DNA of 64,000 nucleotides from Capnocytophaga granulosa ATCC 51502 (GTDB lineage: Bacteria > Bacteroidota > Bacteroidia > Flavobacteriales > Flavobacteriaceae), in contig NZ_KE150253.1 in assembly GCF_000411115.1 (NCBI RefSeq), positions 496,001 through 560,000 on the forward strand, read 5' to 3'. This document shows positions 10,036 to 20,451 of this stretch, in pieces. The position numbers and the translations under genes were made by a program. The notes beneath the pieces are model-generated. The model was not told the DNA's origin, made no database searches, and was given only the letters and a program-made list of their open reading frames with translations. Each line of letters begins with the position of its first letter. Positions within the stretch are counted from its first letter, which is position 1.

Positions 10036-12537
10036 ATGAGGTTTTTTATCTGTGTTTTATTATTAGGGATAGCCCAACTAAGTGCGCAACCCACGATTGC
10101 CAATACACCAACCCTAAGAGTCTATCGCTTGGCGATCAATATACCCTATAATACGTATAGCAGTTGGCTTTTTGAAAAAGATACCGATAAGGTGAAACAG
10201 TTTTGGCAAGAAACAGAACACTTTCTTAACCAAATGTATATGCGTGATATTGGAGTACGTTTTGAGCTGGTAAAGGACGAACGACTGATTATAACAGACC
10301 CTAAAAAAGAAGTCTTTAAGCGCCAGCACAATGCTAGCTATATTATAGGACTTGCTACGGAGGCAATCAATGACCTTATAGGTAGCGAGAACTATGATGT
10401 AGGTATCTGTGTAACCTATTTTACGAATAATAGGAAAAGCATGGTACTGCGAGGACTTTCCCATATTGGGGGCGTATATCACAACGAACATAAGGGAGCC
10501 GCTGTAGCAGTACCTACTAAAGAGGTGATAGCTCATGAAATAGGGCACCTATTTGGAGCACGTCATACTTTCAGTGGTGTGAATTTTGACTATGCGAGCG
10601 AAAAAACGGAATATGATAAGGGACAATCAGTTATGAGTTCGGGTAACCCAAGGGATTTCTTTTCGCTATCCAGTATTGAGTTGATTCGAAGATACCTCAG
10701 TGAGCAGGCGGGACATCGCTCTAAAGATGTTTCCTTTGCCTCCGCTCCCCCTCGTATAGATAAGAGCCAGATAAAACCACGCTATACCCTCCCGAAGGAT
10801 ACCTATTTCTCTTTTGCTATACCTGCTACAGACCCAGATAGCCAGCAGCTCTATTATATGGCAGAGCAACATGATGTACGCTTGGGCGAAGAGACTTCCG
10901 TAGCACAATATACCATTCCTCAGCCTACGACCATTCCTTTGGTAGCCTTTAAGCGACAGTACCATAAGCACACAGGTAGTGAGGTAGCCAATAGCTGGAT
11001 TCGTGAGCTGCAAACGGGTACTTTTACCTTTTGGTTGGCCGTAAGTGATGCCCAGCCGCATAGTGATAAGGATTATATTACCCAATATGATTTGGCTGAA
11101 ACACAAGTGGTTGTAACAGAGGGAACGCCCTTTAAAATTACGACCTCTACCGCTAATAAGACTTATAGAGGAGGGAGCAAACTGACCCTTACTTGGTCTG
11201 TGGACAAACCTATTTTTGAAGGAACTAAGGTGCGTATCTGGCTCTCAGATGACCATGGACAGACCTATCCTTATCTTTTAGCTGATGGGGTAGAGAACAC
11301 TGGCAGTTATGAAGTTACGCTACCCAATATTGCGATAAGAAAACAGCCCTATGGCTCTTCAGGGCTTGAGGTAGGAGCAGGCGTGATTAAGATAGAGGTG
11401 ATAGACCATATAGCCTTTGCCGTTAGCGATGAGAATCCTAAAGCGGGGGGCGGATTTATCCTCGAAAAAGATGACGACTTGCCACTTGCCTTTGTGCTTC
11501 CCTTACCCCAAGATAAAAACATAGAGGAGGGAGAGCCTCTTCCTGCTCAAGCTACACTTAGGGCGGTAGGCCCTTGTGATATTCCTACAGTAACCCCTTC
11601 AGTAACAGAGGAAAGGAAAGAGGGCAAACTCACAAAAATTACTTATCAATGGCTTGCTACAGACTCTTGTGGCAATCAGGTTACTCATACCCAAGTGATT
11701 ACTATCAATCCTAAAAAACAAGAATCCGTACCGCCCTCTGATCCTAAGCCAGCTCCAACCCCTGAGCCAACTCCAGAGCCAACGCCCAAGCCAGCACCGA
11801 CTCCAGAGCCAACGCCCAAGCCAGCACCAACTCCAGAGCCAGCACCGACTCCAGAGCCAACGCCTAAGCCGACACCAACCCCTGAGCCCGCACCAGCTCC
11901 AGAGCCAACGCCTAAGCCAACTCCAGAGCCAGCACCAACACCCAAGCCAGCACCGACTCCAGAGCCAACGCCAACTCCAGAGCCAATGCCTAAGCCAGCG
12001 CCGACTCCAGAGCCAGCGCCGCCCAAGCCAGCACCGACTCCAGAGCCAGCACCGACTCCAGAGCCAACGCCAACGCCCAAGCCAGCACCGACTCCAGAGC
12101 CAACGCCCAAGCCAGCACCAGCTCCAGAGCCAGCGCCCAAGCCAGCACCAACTCCAGAGCCAGCACCGACTCCAGCGCCAATACCCAAGCCAGCACCAAC
12201 TCCAGCGCCAATGCCCAAGCCAGTACCGACTCCAGAGGCGCAGGAAATTATAGTATATAATGGAGTTTTTGCAGAAAACGGAGGTGAAAATTATTTTAGA
12301 GTAGAAAATACAGATCCCAATACGCCTATAAAGGTGCTTATTTTTAACGAAATGGGCTTGATAGTCTATGAAAATGTGCATTATCAACAAAATGGAGATG
12401 TATTCCGAGGGTATGCCAATGTAAAAGGTGTGATCACCAGCGGTCAAAGCCTCCCCTCAGGTACTTATTTCTATATACTTTCTTATACCCATAACGGAAA
12501 ACAAGAAACAAAAAAGGGATACCTTTATTTAAAGTAA
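10036..12537 (+). CDS. Secreted zinc metalloprotease, T9SS type B cargo (paralogue 2, no propeptide-like region)
   Basis: 833 residues. Signal peptide 1-18 (ends LSAQ), then directly the catalytic domain with H167[10 protein letters not shown]177 and Met-turn region SVMSSG. The roughly 150-residue region between signal peptide and catalytic domain of paralogues 1 and 3 is missing. A beta-rich region follows, with the shared motif [12 protein letters not shown] and one HYR-like repeat, then a long Pro-rich linker (about 165 residues). The last 95 residues are the type B sorting domain ([39 protein letters not shown]). Likely exported through SprA. Substrate unknown. Confidence 0.85.
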   Translation: MRFFICVLLLGIAQLSAQPTIANTPTLRVYRLAINIPYNTYSSWLFEKDTDKVKQFWQETEHFLNQMYMRDIGVRFELVKDERLIITDPKKEVFKRQHNASYIIGLATEAINDLIGSENYDVGICVTYFTNNRKSMVLRGLSHIGGVYHNEHKGAAVAVPTKEVIAHEIGHLFGARHTFSGVNFDYASEKTEYDKGQSVMSSGNPRDFFSLSSIELIRRYLSEQAGHRSKDVSFASAPPRIDKSQIKPRYTLPKDTYFSFAIPATDPDSQQLYYMAEQHDVRLGEETSVAQYTIPQPTTIPLVAFKRQYHKHTGSEVANSWIRELQTGTFTFWLAVSDAQPHSDKDYITQYDLAETQVVVTEGTPFKITTSTANKTYRGGSKLTLTWSVDKPIFEGTKVRIWLSDDHGQTYPYLLADGVENTGSYEVTLPNIAIRKQPYGSSGLEVGAGVIKIEVIDHIAFAVSDENPKAGGGFILEKDDDLPLAFVLPLPQDKNIEEGEPLPAQATLRAVGPCDIPTVTPSVTEERKEGKLTKITYQWLATDSCGNQVTHTQVITINPKKQESVPPSDPKPAPTPEPTPEPTPKPAPTPEPTPKPAPTPEPAPTPEPTPKPTPTPEPAPAPEPTPKPTPEPAPTPKPAPTPEPTPTPEPMPKPAPTPEPAPPKPAPTPEPAPTPEPTPTPKPAPTPEPTPKPAPAPEPAPKPAPTPEPAPTPAPIPKPAPTPAPMPKPVPTPEAQEIIVYNGVFAENGGENYFRVENTDPNTPIKVLIFNEMGLIVYENVHYQQNGDVFRGYANVKGVITSGQSLPSGTYFYILSYTHNGKQETKKGYLYLK
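11743..12237 (+). repeat. Proline-rich minisatellite in protease paralogue 2
   Basis: About 165 codons of [10 protein letters not shown]-type repeats, written with a 12/18/30-base periodicity (CCAGCACCGACTCCAGAG and variants). The near-identical units suggest length changes by slippage or recombination. Confidence 0.9.
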
Positions 12538-12614
12538 AGCCAAGCGAATACATGGAGCTTGGGTATGTGAGTAAAAGGTAAAAAGTAAAGCCAAGAGAAT
12601 ACTTGGAGCTTGAG
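12531..12614. repeat. 33-bp direct repeat pair after protease paralogue 2
   Basis: 12531-12563 and 12582-12614 share AAAGTAAAGCCAAG, GAATAC and GGAGCTTG in order, with only a few differences. The first copy overlaps the end of the gene. Each contains a short CAAG/CTTG inverted pair. Confidence 0.7.
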
Positions 12615-12684
12615 AGTGGAATTGGCGGATTTATATTTCTGAACATTCATTATTGATAATCCATTATTAACAAAAATATTTGTT

Positions 12685-15600
12685 GTGAAAACAATTCATT
12701 ATTTTATCTTTTGGTTGCTTATAGGGTGTTGTTTTTCAGCACTCTATGGCCAAGAGAAAACGAGTGCTGTAATAGCACATTTCTCCAAAGCCACTCATTT
12801 GCAGTGGGCTGTACCCACTCCTCAGGGGAGTCTTCCTCTGGAGTGGGAGGAACGACATAATACGCTTTCCTCTGAGGGTTTTCGTAGTTTTGTAGCCTAT
12901 CATCAAGGGGTGTTTTCGGGTAGTATCTCTATGAATGACACTACTTTATCGGGAGAGGTATGGCACAACGGACATACTTATTCCCTCTCAGATGACAAGG
13001 GACAGCTTAGGGTAAGCCCTCAAGAATTGCACACCTCTTGTGAGGCTTGTGCCGATGGAGCGACCCCTCAGCGGGCAATGCTGCCTACTCGTCTGGCTCC
13101 TGGTACTATCTTGGCCGAAGAATCGCTTCCTTCTGAAGACAAGCGGGTGTTGTATAATGTGCATGTACTGAGGACTTTCCGTTTGGCCATGCTGATAGAT
13201 TATAGCTTTTACAAAGGGCACTGTCAGGGACGTATGGAACTGGCCAAGGCCTTTATGACGGATGTACAAACCAAGCTCAATGAGGTATGCGGACGAGAAT
13301 TGGGCTATCAATTTGAATTAGTAGATGATCCACGCCTGATTCGAGTTGTAGAGAAAGAAGAAATCTATCCAGATAAGCCATTGGTACGTACCGTTGTAAA
13401 TACGGCTACAGATGCGTTTAATAAACTCATAGGGGAGGAGAATTACGATGCAGGTATCGTCTTTGCTGTATATAAGGACAATCGTGGATTGGCACATCTG
13501 GGAGAGATTACAGGTAAGCTCAAGGGAGGCTGTGTGGCCAATGAGGAGTTCTATATCATTCTGCATGAACTTGGACACCTATTGGGTTCCGCGCATACTT
13601 TTACCATAGGAGGGGCTACCGCCTCTTCCTTTACCGAACCTGATAGGGGCAACTCTATTATGAGTTATATCAATGACCCTTATGGCACTTATTTTTCCTT
13701 GCCTTCTATCTATACCATTCATAACCGTACCAATCTGCATGATGCCTATTATGCCGATAAGGCACGCATTCAGCTCGTGGGGCTTGCTCAGCCCAATATT
13801 CCTTATGGGGAGCCTTCCGATAACAAGGCACCGATGATTGACCGTAGCAAACTCAAGAAAAGTTATACCTTACCCCCTAATACCTATTTCCAATTTACCA
13901 TAGAAGCGAGTGATCCTGATGGAGATCCTTTGCTTTATATGGCGCATCAGGCTGATTTTAAGGTGTTTGGAAAGGCGCGTTTTCCTTCCAACCGCCCTAC
14001 TACGGATAATAAAATTGCTTTCTATCGGCCATATACTGAGGATAAAAGCACAAATGAATGGAAGGAAGTTCCTTACAAATTCACAGGTGAATACGAAACA
14101 GGAGATTTTACTTTTTGGTTAGGTGTATGTGACGGCTCTGTAGGGGCTTATAAAGCAGGCAAACCCCATACCCCTCTCTATGATGTTTATCAGACCAAAG
14201 TACAAATAAAAGATGGAATGCCTTTTAGAATTACAAATATTGTAAGAAGTAGTAAGTCAGGAGCTTACAAGAGAGGAGAGGATGTTACCCTACATTGGAA
14301 TGTAGATAAGAAGATATTTGCTTCCGATAGTAAGGTACGTATTCTTTTCTCGGATAACTATGGAAAGACCTATGACTATGTGTTAGCAGAAGGGATACCT
14401 AATAACGGAGAAGCAACAGTGACTTTTCCTCAAGCAAAAGGCTGGAAAGGCTATGCTGGCTATGTGGAAGGTATCTTTAAGATAGAAGTGCTGGATCATA
14501 TAGCTTATGCTGTCGATTTGGACAAACTCTATATGAAGGACATGGTAAAATCGGATATTATCTTCAATAATTTGCCCAAGCCTGTCGTTACCGTAAAAAG
14601 GACAGAAATTCCTGAAAGAGCAAACGTTACTGCTAAATCCGTTTATTGTACTGACAAAAGAGCAGAGGTTTCCTTTTCAGAGGAATCGCATGCTGACTAT
14701 ATACTGCGCCGTTGGGTAGCCACGGATAAATGTAAAAACAAAGCTACTTTTGTCCAATATATCTATTTTGAAAAGGAAATACCTACCAAGACCCTACATT
14801 TTGTAGGAGATCTTCCCCAAGATATACATGTACAATGCCCAGGAGAGATTCCTCCTAAAGCCACATTGCAGGCAGAAGGAAGCGATTCGGTAGAGATAGA
14901 ATACGAGGAAGAAATGACCGAAGGCGATAAGAAAGCCTACAAGCTCACTCGTGTATGGACGGCCTATGCCTCTGATGCACCTGCTATCCGACATGTTCAA
15001 CAAATTTTCTTAAAGGACACCCAACGACCAGAATTTTCAGCTTATCCTAAGAACCTAACCGTGAAGGATGAGAGTGAAATACCTTTCAAACCTACCCTTA
15101 CAGCTACCGACAATTGTGATTCTCAAGTAGATGTTTCCTCAAGCTCTGAACCTATCTATGACAAGCAGGGTAAAAAGATAGGAGAGCGCAATGTATGGTT
15201 TGCTGAAGATGCAGCCCATAATGAAAACCGTTACGAACAAATTATTACCATTGACCCCAAAGCGGACGAGACTCCTAAGCCAGCACCGACACCAGAGCCT
15301 ACGCCCAAGCCAGCGCCGACTCCAGAGCCTACGCCTAAGCCAGCACCGACTCCCGAGCCAACGCCCAAGCCAGCACCGACTCCCGAGCCAACGCCTAAGC
15401 CAGCACCGACTCCCGAGCCAACGCCCAAGCCAGCACCGACCCCAGAGCCAACGCCGACCCCAGTACCGACTCCCGAGCCAACGCCTAAGCCAGCGCCGAC
15501 ACCAGAGCCAACGCCCAAGCCAGCACCAACCCCTGAGCCAACTCCTAAGCCAACTCCTAAGCCAGCGCCGACACCAGAGCCAACTCCTAAGCCAGCACCG

Positions 15601-16299
15601 ACTCCAGAGCCTATGCCCAAACCAGCACCGACTCCAGAGCCAACGCCCAAGCCAGCACCGACACCAGAGCCAACGCCTAAGCCAGCACCGACTCCAGAGC
15701 CTACGCCCAAACCAGCACCGACTCCAGAGCCTACGCCCAAGCCAGCACCGACACCAGAGCCAACGCCGACACCAGAGCCAACGCCTAAGCCGGTACCGAC
15801 TCCAGAGCCTACGCCCAAGCCAGTGCCGACTCCAGAGCCAACGCCTAAGCCAGCACCGACTCCAGAGCCAACGCCTAAGCCAGCACCGACTCCAGAGCCT
15901 ACGCCCAAGCCAGCACCGACTCCAGAGCCTACGCCTAAGCCAGCGCCGACCCCAGAGCCAACGCCAACTCCTGATCCTATACCGACCCCTGATGTTGTAT
16001 CACAAGAGGTAGAGGTATATAATGGAGTTTCTGTAGAGGGGGGAGGAGAGAACTATTTTAAAGTAGAAAATACGGATACTAATACGCCTATAGAGCTGCT
16101 TATCTTTAACGAAATGGGCTTAGTAGTCTATGAGAGTGCTCATTATCAGGACAATGGAGACGTATTCCAAGGCTATGCCAATGTAAGTGGCGTAGTGGGA
16201 AGAGGCCAACGTCTTCCCTCAGGGACTTATTTCTATATAATGAACTATACCCTCCATGGGGAAAAACAGCTAAAGAAAGGATTTCTTTATGTAAAGTAA
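12685..16299 (+). CDS. Secreted zinc metalloprotease, T9SS type B cargo (paralogue 3)
   Basis: 1204 residues starting at a GTG that precedes a clear signal peptide (ends ALYGQ, about residue 22). A propeptide-like region to about residue 165 matches paralogue 1 ([26 protein letters not shown]). Catalytic motif H294[10 protein letters not shown]304, Met-turn SIMSYI near residue 328. Beta domains follow ([28 protein letters not shown]), then HYR-like repeats, and the longest Pro-rich linker of the three, about 240 residues. The type B sorting domain closes the protein ([39 protein letters not shown]). No alternative ATG preserves the signal peptide, so the GTG start is kept. Confidence 0.87.
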   Translation: MKTIHYFIFWLLIGCCFSALYGQEKTSAVIAHFSKATHLQWAVPTPQGSLPLEWEERHNTLSSEGFRSFVAYHQGVFSGSISMNDTTLSGEVWHNGHTYSLSDDKGQLRVSPQELHTSCEACADGATPQRAMLPTRLAPGTILAEESLPSEDKRVLYNVHVLRTFRLAMLIDYSFYKGHCQGRMELAKAFMTDVQTKLNEVCGRELGYQFELVDDPRLIRVVEKEEIYPDKPLVRTVVNTATDAFNKLIGEENYDAGIVFAVYKDNRGLAHLGEITGKLKGGCVANEEFYIILHELGHLLGSAHTFTIGGATASSFTEPDRGNSIMSYINDPYGTYFSLPSIYTIHNRTNLHDAYYADKARIQLVGLAQPNIPYGEPSDNKAPMIDRSKLKKSYTLPPNTYFQFTIEASDPDGDPLLYMAHQADFKVFGKARFPSNRPTTDNKIAFYRPYTEDKSTNEWKEVPYKFTGEYETGDFTFWLGVCDGSVGAYKAGKPHTPLYDVYQTKVQIKDGMPFRITNIVRSSKSGAYKRGEDVTLHWNVDKKIFASDSKVRILFSDNYGKTYDYVLAEGIPNNGEATVTFPQAKGWKGYAGYVEGIFKIEVLDHIAYAVDLDKLYMKDMVKSDIIFNNLPKPVVTVKRTEIPERANVTAKSVYCTDKRAEVSFSEESHADYILRRWVATDKCKNKATFVQYIYFEKEIPTKTLHFVGDLPQDIHVQCPGEIPPKATLQAEGSDSVEIEYEEEMTEGDKKAYKLTRVWTAYASDAPAIRHVQQIFLKDTQRPEFSAYPKNLTVKDESEIPFKPTLTATDNCDSQVDVSSSSEPIYDKQGKKIGERNVWFAEDAAHNENRYEQIITIDPKADETPKPAPTPEPTPKPAPTPEPTPKPAPTPEPTPKPAPTPEPTPKPAPTPEPTPKPAPTPEPTPTPVPTPEPTPKPAPTPEPTPKPAPTPEPTPKPTPKPAPTPEPTPKPAPTPEPMPKPAPTPEPTPKPAPTPEPTPKPAPTPEPTPKPAPTPEPTPKPAPTPEPTPTPEPTPKPVPTPEPTPKPVPTPEPTPKPAPTPEPTPKPAPTPEPTPKPAPTPEPTPKPAPTPEPTPTPDPIPTPDVVSQEVEVYNGVSVEGGGENYFKVENTDTNTPIELLIFNEMGLVVYESAHYQDNGDVFQGYANVSGVVGRGQRLPSGTYFYIMNYTLHGEKQLKKGFLYVK
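15274..15990 (+). repeat. Long 30-bp proline-codon minisatellite in protease paralogue 3
   Basis: About 24 copies of a 30-base unit encoding [10 protein letters not shown], with variants ([20 protein letters not shown]). Long frames on the complementary strand and in the +1 frame are by-products of this repeat, not genes. Confidence 0.93.
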
Positions 16300-16302
16300 A
16301 AA

Positions 16303-16353
16303 ATAAAAGGTAAAAAGTAAAAACACCTATAGTCTTTGCCTTTTACCTTTTAT
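16303..16353. terminator. Hairpin between convergent protease 3 and PD40 genes
   Basis: AAAAGGTAAAA (16305-16315) pairs with TTTTACCTTTT (16341-16351), flanked by A/T tracts. It lies between two convergent genes and could serve both. AT-rich stem, so moderate strength. Confidence 0.45.
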
Positions 16354-16368
16354 CTTCCACCTTATTGA

Positions 16369-17457
16369 TTACCGCCACATCATACCGCTGAAGTAAGAGG
16401 GAACCCCATGTATGCCGCCTTCTTGGCGGAGTACAATGAAGCCACTTTTGTCGTTTTCAAGGTCATAGAGCTTGTCGTCGTCGCGAATGACAAACACATA
16501 GCCATAGCCGCTACCTACAACATGCACCCCTCCGTAGCTGGGTTGTAAGGGGTCATAGTCTGTCCAACCACGACCAACAGTTGGAGCCCCTACAAAAGCA
16601 ATATACTTGCCATCGGGAGAGAATACAGGATGATATTCACCATCGGCCTTATCAGACCCTGTGAGCTGGGAAGTGGTTACTTGGTGCAAGTTGCTGCCGT
16701 CTATATTCTGTACCCAAAGGTGTTTGTTATAGCGGAAAGCCACACGAGTAGCTTGTGGGTTTACGGTTACATAGCTGGCGCCTTTGCCTTCGTTGAGCGT
16801 AAGTACTTCTTCTACACGGTCTCCGTATGCCTCCTTCCAGCGATAGAGTACCCCTCTGATAGCGCTGTACATTTCGTTGTTTTCTGTCCATACGGGGGTG
16901 CTTTGGTAGCTCAAATCGTCGCGGGTAAGCCCCTCAGTAAAGTCGGCTATGAGCTTACCTGTCTCGGTATTGAGTAAGAGCACCCCACGCTCGTCCCAAT
17001 CATAGGAATCAACCGCAATGAATCTCTTGTTGGGTGAGAGTCGAATGATACATCTCTTGTAAAACTCTTGGGGGTCATAGGTAAAGCTAAATGAAAAAGT
17101 ATTGCCCGTTTTGGGAAGATCATCGTAGGCGAACCATACATGACTACCGTCCCAAGGGCGCAACAAGAAAGTTTGGGTATCTTGAGTGCCAAACGAACGG
17201 TCAGTACTGATAGCCAGTGCTATTTCCTTGCTACCATAGGTAATATCACAGCCCGTAATACCAGGGCCGTTCATTGTTTTTACTACCTTGCTGAGCTTTC
17301 CATTGGAGAAGTTATAGGACTGAATACCGTCGGAAGCGAAATCCACATAGAGCGTACCAGGGAGCGAAGCTGCATTGCCGTTCCCGCCTCCTTCTTTGGA
17401 GCAGGAGGAAATGAATAATGCTGTGGCAATGAGTGTTGAAAAGATAAGTTTTTTCAT
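16369..17457 (-). CDS. PD40/TolB-like beta-propeller lipoprotein
   Basis: 362 residues. Lipoprotein signal peptide with C19 (ALFISSCSKEG). The body has WD40-like/PD40 features: HPVFSPDGKYIAFVGA (about residues 277-292), SPNKRFIAVDSYDW and NPQATRVAFRYNKHLWVQ, as in TolB-type propellers. Probably anchored in the outer or inner membrane and facing the periplasm or surface. It follows the cytochrome-c peroxidase gene on the same strand but is separated by 180 bases containing a hairpin repeat and its own promoter, so it may be a separate unit. Function unknown. Confidence 0.7.
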   Translation of the reverse strand: MKKLIFSTLIATALFISSCSKEGGGNGNAASLPGTLYVDFASDGIQSYNFSNGKLSKVVKTMNGPGITGCDITYGSKEIALAISTDRSFGTQDTQTFLLRPWDGSHVWFAYDDLPKTGNTFSFSFTYDPQEFYKRCIIRLSPNKRFIAVDSYDWDERGVLLLNTETGKLIADFTEGLTRDDLSYQSTPVWTENNEMYSAIRGVLYRWKEAYGDRVEEVLTLNEGKGASYVTVNPQATRVAFRYNKHLWVQNIDGSNLHQVTTSQLTGSDKADGEYHPVFSPDGKYIAFVGAPTVGRGWTDYDPLQPSYGGVHVVGSGYGYVFVIRDDDKLYDLENDKSGFIVLRQEGGIHGVPSYFSGMMWR

Positions 17458-17488
17458 GATAATTAAGAATTAAGGGTTATATAGGATG

Positions 17489-17521
17489 CAAAAGTATGAA
17501 ATATAAATCCTTAATAATCAA
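17489..17521 (-). promoter_or_regulatory. Candidate promoter of the PD40 lipoprotein gene
   Basis: Minus strand TACTTTTG (17489-17496) with TTG (17519-17521) 22 bases upstream, about 32 bases before the ATG. Confidence 0.5.
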
Positions 17522-17546
17522 TGATTAACAATAGTTTAGGAATATA

Positions 17547-17604
17547 GGAGTAAAGGGTTATAGGATTCCTGCTAAAACCCTATAACCCTAAATTTCTTTA
17601 CTCC
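17547..17604. repeat. GGGTTATAGG hairpin repeat, copy 1
   Basis: An imperfect palindrome with outer arms GGAGTAAAG/CTTTACTCC and inner arms GGGTTATAGG/CCCTATAACCC around TTCCTGCTAAAA. Related sequences occur at 24685-24740 and 31613-31645. Could act as a terminator for the cytochrome peroxidase transcript. Confidence 0.65.
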
Positions 17605-17637
17605 TTGACTAAAAAACTATAACTCTTTATTCCTCAG

Positions 17638-18774
17638 TCATGGTAATTCAGGAATTCTTTCTCGCTTGAAAGGGGAGCTGAGGGTAAGGAGAAAGGCCTT
17701 GAGGGCTGCTCTTTCCTCCTTGGTGAGGGAGAGCTTTTGTAGCAGAGGATCAGTAGTGGGGAAAAGAGGGTCGTTTTCCTGATCTTTGCGAGGCTTAGGG
17801 TGCGCCATACCTGCATCGTACATTTGTATTACTTCGTCTAAAGTAGATATTAGGCCATTGTGCATATAGGGAGCTGTACGGCTCACTTCACGTAGGGAAG
17901 CTGTTTTGAATCGGCCTACATCATCTTTGTCTTTGCTGATTTTGTATCTGCCCAAATCCTCATATTTGCGTCCATAGTAGGACATACCTAAGTTGTGAAA
18001 CTGCTGGTCAGAAAAAATAGGAGAGAAATGGCAGTTCACGCAACGAGCCTTGGTACGGAACAGATGCAAGCCCAAGACCTCTTCATCGGTGAAAAGGTCT
18101 TTTTCGCCTGCGATAAAGCGATCAAACTTGCTTTTGCCACTGACAATGGTACGTTCGTAAGTAGCAATGGCATCAAAGATACGAGAAAGGGTAATGGTCT
18201 CATCGCCAAAGGCTTCTTTGAAGTATGAACGATAGCCTTTGATACGCTTAATATTCTTTAGGGCAACTACTTCATGAGAGGCCATTTCTACTGGGTCGGT
18301 AAGAGGGAACATGGCTTGGGATTCGAGGGTGCTCGCCCTGCCGTCCCCAAAAAAGGTGGTATGGTAAGCCATGTTAAATACTGAAGGAGAGTTTCTTACC
18401 CCATTTTTGCGATTATGTCCAAAGGAAAGGCTACGTCCGTCCGCCCAGCCCAATTCAGGATCATGACAATTGGCACAGGAGATTTGTTTGGATTTTGAGA
18501 GGCGAGGGTCAAAGAAAAGGAGCTTGCCTAATTCTTTTTTCGCATCCGTATAAGGGTTGTTCTCAGGGAAAGAGAGTTTAGGTAAGGAGCCGATTTCCAC
18601 ATAACGAGCTTTTACGCTTTCGTCCAACAGGGGAGCTTCCCAATTTTTAGAATCTCCGCTGCTATAAGCTTCTCTAAGCTGTGCTATATATTCAGGTTCG
18701 TACAAAGATTCCTTCAGTCGTGTAAAGGAGAAGAAAACGCCCATACAAAGGGGTAAAATAAATATTTTTTTCAT
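17638..18774 (-). CDS. Dihaem cytochrome-c peroxidase (CcpA/MauG family)
   Basis: 378 residues with an N-terminal signal peptide (MKKIFILPLCMGVFFSF). Two c-type haem sites: C100-A-N-C-H104 (followed by DPELGWADG, typical of the family) and C245-V-N-C-H249. Also visible are RNSPSVFNMAYH and RTAPYMHNGLISTLDEVIQ. Periplasmic enzyme that reduces hydrogen peroxide with electrons from c-type carriers, or a MauG/MbnH-like oxidase acting on a partner protein. It sits downstream of TonB receptor, DUF4876 and DUF6850 genes, and related arrangements occur in other Bacteroidota as far as I recall, so it may oxidise a component of that uptake system. A -7-like motif lies at 18841. Confidence 0.93.
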   Translation of the reverse strand: MKKIFILPLCMGVFFSFTRLKESLYEPEYIAQLREAYSSGDSKNWEAPLLDESVKARYVEIGSLPKLSFPENNPYTDAKKELGKLLFFDPRLSKSKQISCANCHDPELGWADGRSLSFGHNRKNGVRNSPSVFNMAYHTTFFGDGRASTLESQAMFPLTDPVEMASHEVVALKNIKRIKGYRSYFKEAFGDETITLSRIFDAIATYERTIVSGKSKFDRFIAGEKDLFTDEEVLGLHLFRTKARCVNCHFSPIFSDQQFHNLGMSYYGRKYEDLGRYKISKDKDDVGRFKTASLREVSRTAPYMHNGLISTLDEVIQMYDAGMAHPKPRKDQENDPLFPTTDPLLQKLSLTKEERAALKAFLLTLSSPFKRERIPELP

Positions 18775-18840
18775 TTTTCAGTTGTTAGTTAGTTTTAAGA
18801 TTATGAAATTAAGGGGTATAGTCTTTTAGACTCTGGGAGA

Positions 18841-18848
18841 CAAAGGTA
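18841..18848 (-). promoter_or_regulatory. Candidate -7 box upstream of the cytochrome-c peroxidase gene
   Basis: Minus strand TACCTTTG, about 67 bases before the ATG, in the 80-base gap after the DUF6850 gene. No convincing -33 element. Confidence 0.35.
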
Positions 18849-18854
18849 CAAATT

Positions 18855-20393
18855 TTATTTGAGTAAAGAAATTGAGATAGCAGCACCATAGCGATCAGTT
18901 CCCTTGAAGGTGGTTAGGTAGGTGGAATGGATGCTTGTGATAAGCAGCGTACCACTTGAGAGGCGTTTTTTGAAATCTACGCCTAAGTCAAGCAGATAGT
19001 GAGTCTTGTCAAAATAAGCATAGTCAGGATAGACTACCTCTTGATAGAAAAGGCGTAATGTACGGGCGGCATAGTCTGTAGGACGATAGGGCTTGTGATA
19101 GTCTTCGTTTTGGTTTATCAGCTTGTTGTACAAGGGACTGATAAGAGTAGTCTTTAGAGAGGGCTGTACCACAAAGCGATCTAACTCATATCCTTTTGTC
19201 CAAAACAGAGATAGGGCAAGGGAGGAATGATCAGTAAGAGTTTTTGCCATGATATCTTTCTGATAAGCCCCCTCATAGATAGCCTCTAAGGCTAACTCAC
19301 GATGGTTTTTTCCAAGTCGCTTTAACAGATTGGCAGAGAAAGAGATGTCCTCTTGGTAAGCACGATAATTGCGTCCTTGACGATTCATAAGGCGATTGGT
19401 GGTTTGCCTGTCAGAGGCTATAAGGGACAGACTTAGGGTTTGGTCTTCTTTTAATTGGTTGATATAATGTGCTTTAGCTAAGAAAGTATCCTCATAGAGG
19501 CGCGCTAAGATATCTTCATCAAATTCACTATCGTTGCCATTGCGATAGGTATGAGTGAGCGTGTTTTTGTAACTTCCCTCCACTAAGAGTTTATGTAGTT
19601 CTCCTGTATAATGGTAGCCAAAGGAAAAGCCATAATAGTCGTTATTACGTTTGTTATTAGCGTTAGAGGTAAGCTGAAAGGTACCATAACCAAGTTGCCA
19701 ACGATTATACTTGGTAAAATTGTTAGGTGTTTGCCCCTCTTCGTCGGTGAATTTCATTTTATTAGTTACTTTATTGTATCCATATTCGGCAGAGAGGGCT
19801 ATTTTGTGTTTATTAGAAATATGAAAGGCCGTTTGTCCTGCGAAAAATAGTTCATTGTGGCTTGTTTTAGGACGAGGATCGTAGATTTCTCGAAATTTTT
19901 CTTCGTAGTTGATACGGGCAGAAAGAGTCATATCCCATATCTGCTTATAGATAGGAATACCAGCCCCTCCGAAGATATTGTACTGTTGGTTCACCCATGG
20001 AGCAGGTCGGCTTACGGCAAAGTAATGAGGATCAGGCATGAGACCATTGGGCTGTACCTCCCCATCGGAAAGCGTCCACGCCTTGTCTTTCTGATAGATA
20101 CGTTGCAAGTTGAGCTTTCCAAAGAAGTTGATACGTTTATGCCTATAGAAGCCATAGGAGCGCAGACCAAAATCTGTTTGTTCTTTGGCTTCTTGGGCAA
20201 GGTGTAGGTTACCCTCCCTATGGTTTAAGTATAAGCTGCTAGAAGTAAAGTTCTCTATAGGTATTTCTGTAAAGAAGATAGGAGATTGTTCATATATGGC
20301 ATACATCTTTCCAAACATATCGGTATCTGGGGTGATTTGCCCATAGGAAGTGATTACAAGGAGTCCAAATAAGGGTAAAAAGAGTCTTTTCAT
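18855..20393 (-). CDS. DUF6850-type outer membrane beta-barrel protein
   Basis: 512 residues from the ATG at 20393; an upstream ATG in frame (20435) would bury the signal peptide MKRLFLPLFGLLVITSYGQ. The body has many alternating aromatic/polar strands (FSFGYHYTGELHKLLVEGSY, LRLFYQEVVYPDYAYFDKTHY) and ends AAISISLLK, as expected for an outer-membrane barrel. It matches the DUF6850 family by general features and by its place between a DUF4876 lipoprotein and a cytochrome-c peroxidase gene. Probably works with the TonB receptor of the same locus. Function not established. Confidence 0.7.
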   Translation of the reverse strand: MKRLFLPLFGLLVITSYGQITPDTDMFGKMYAIYEQSPIFFTEIPIENFTSSSLYLNHREGNLHLAQEAKEQTDFGLRSYGFYRHKRINFFGKLNLQRIYQKDKAWTLSDGEVQPNGLMPDPHYFAVSRPAPWVNQQYNIFGGAGIPIYKQIWDMTLSARINYEEKFREIYDPRPKTSHNELFFAGQTAFHISNKHKIALSAEYGYNKVTNKMKFTDEEGQTPNNFTKYNRWQLGYGTFQLTSNANNKRNNDYYGFSFGYHYTGELHKLLVEGSYKNTLTHTYRNGNDSEFDEDILARLYEDTFLAKAHYINQLKEDQTLSLSLIASDRQTTNRLMNRQGRNYRAYQEDISFSANLLKRLGKNHRELALEAIYEGAYQKDIMAKTLTDHSSLALSLFWTKGYELDRFVVQPSLKTTLISPLYNKLINQNEDYHKPYRPTDYAARTLRLFYQEVVYPDYAYFDKTHYLLDLGVDFKKRLSSGTLLITSIHSTYLTTFKGTDRYGAAISISLLK

Positions 20394-20451
20394 AGTAAAA
20401 ATGGAAAGAATGAGTGCCTTAAGACACTCATTCATATAACTAATATAGTAA

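Noticed and set aside
11599-12447. Long open frames on the minus strand within the proline-rich region of protease 2
   Set aside because: Encoded peptides are Gly/Val/Ala or Trp/Leu repeats that mirror the Pro-codon repeat; no start context or family resemblance.
15191-16012. Long frames in plus +1 and minus over the 15274-15990 minisatellite
   Set aside because: Low-complexity by-products of a 30-base repeat, whose period is a multiple of three and so keeps every frame open.
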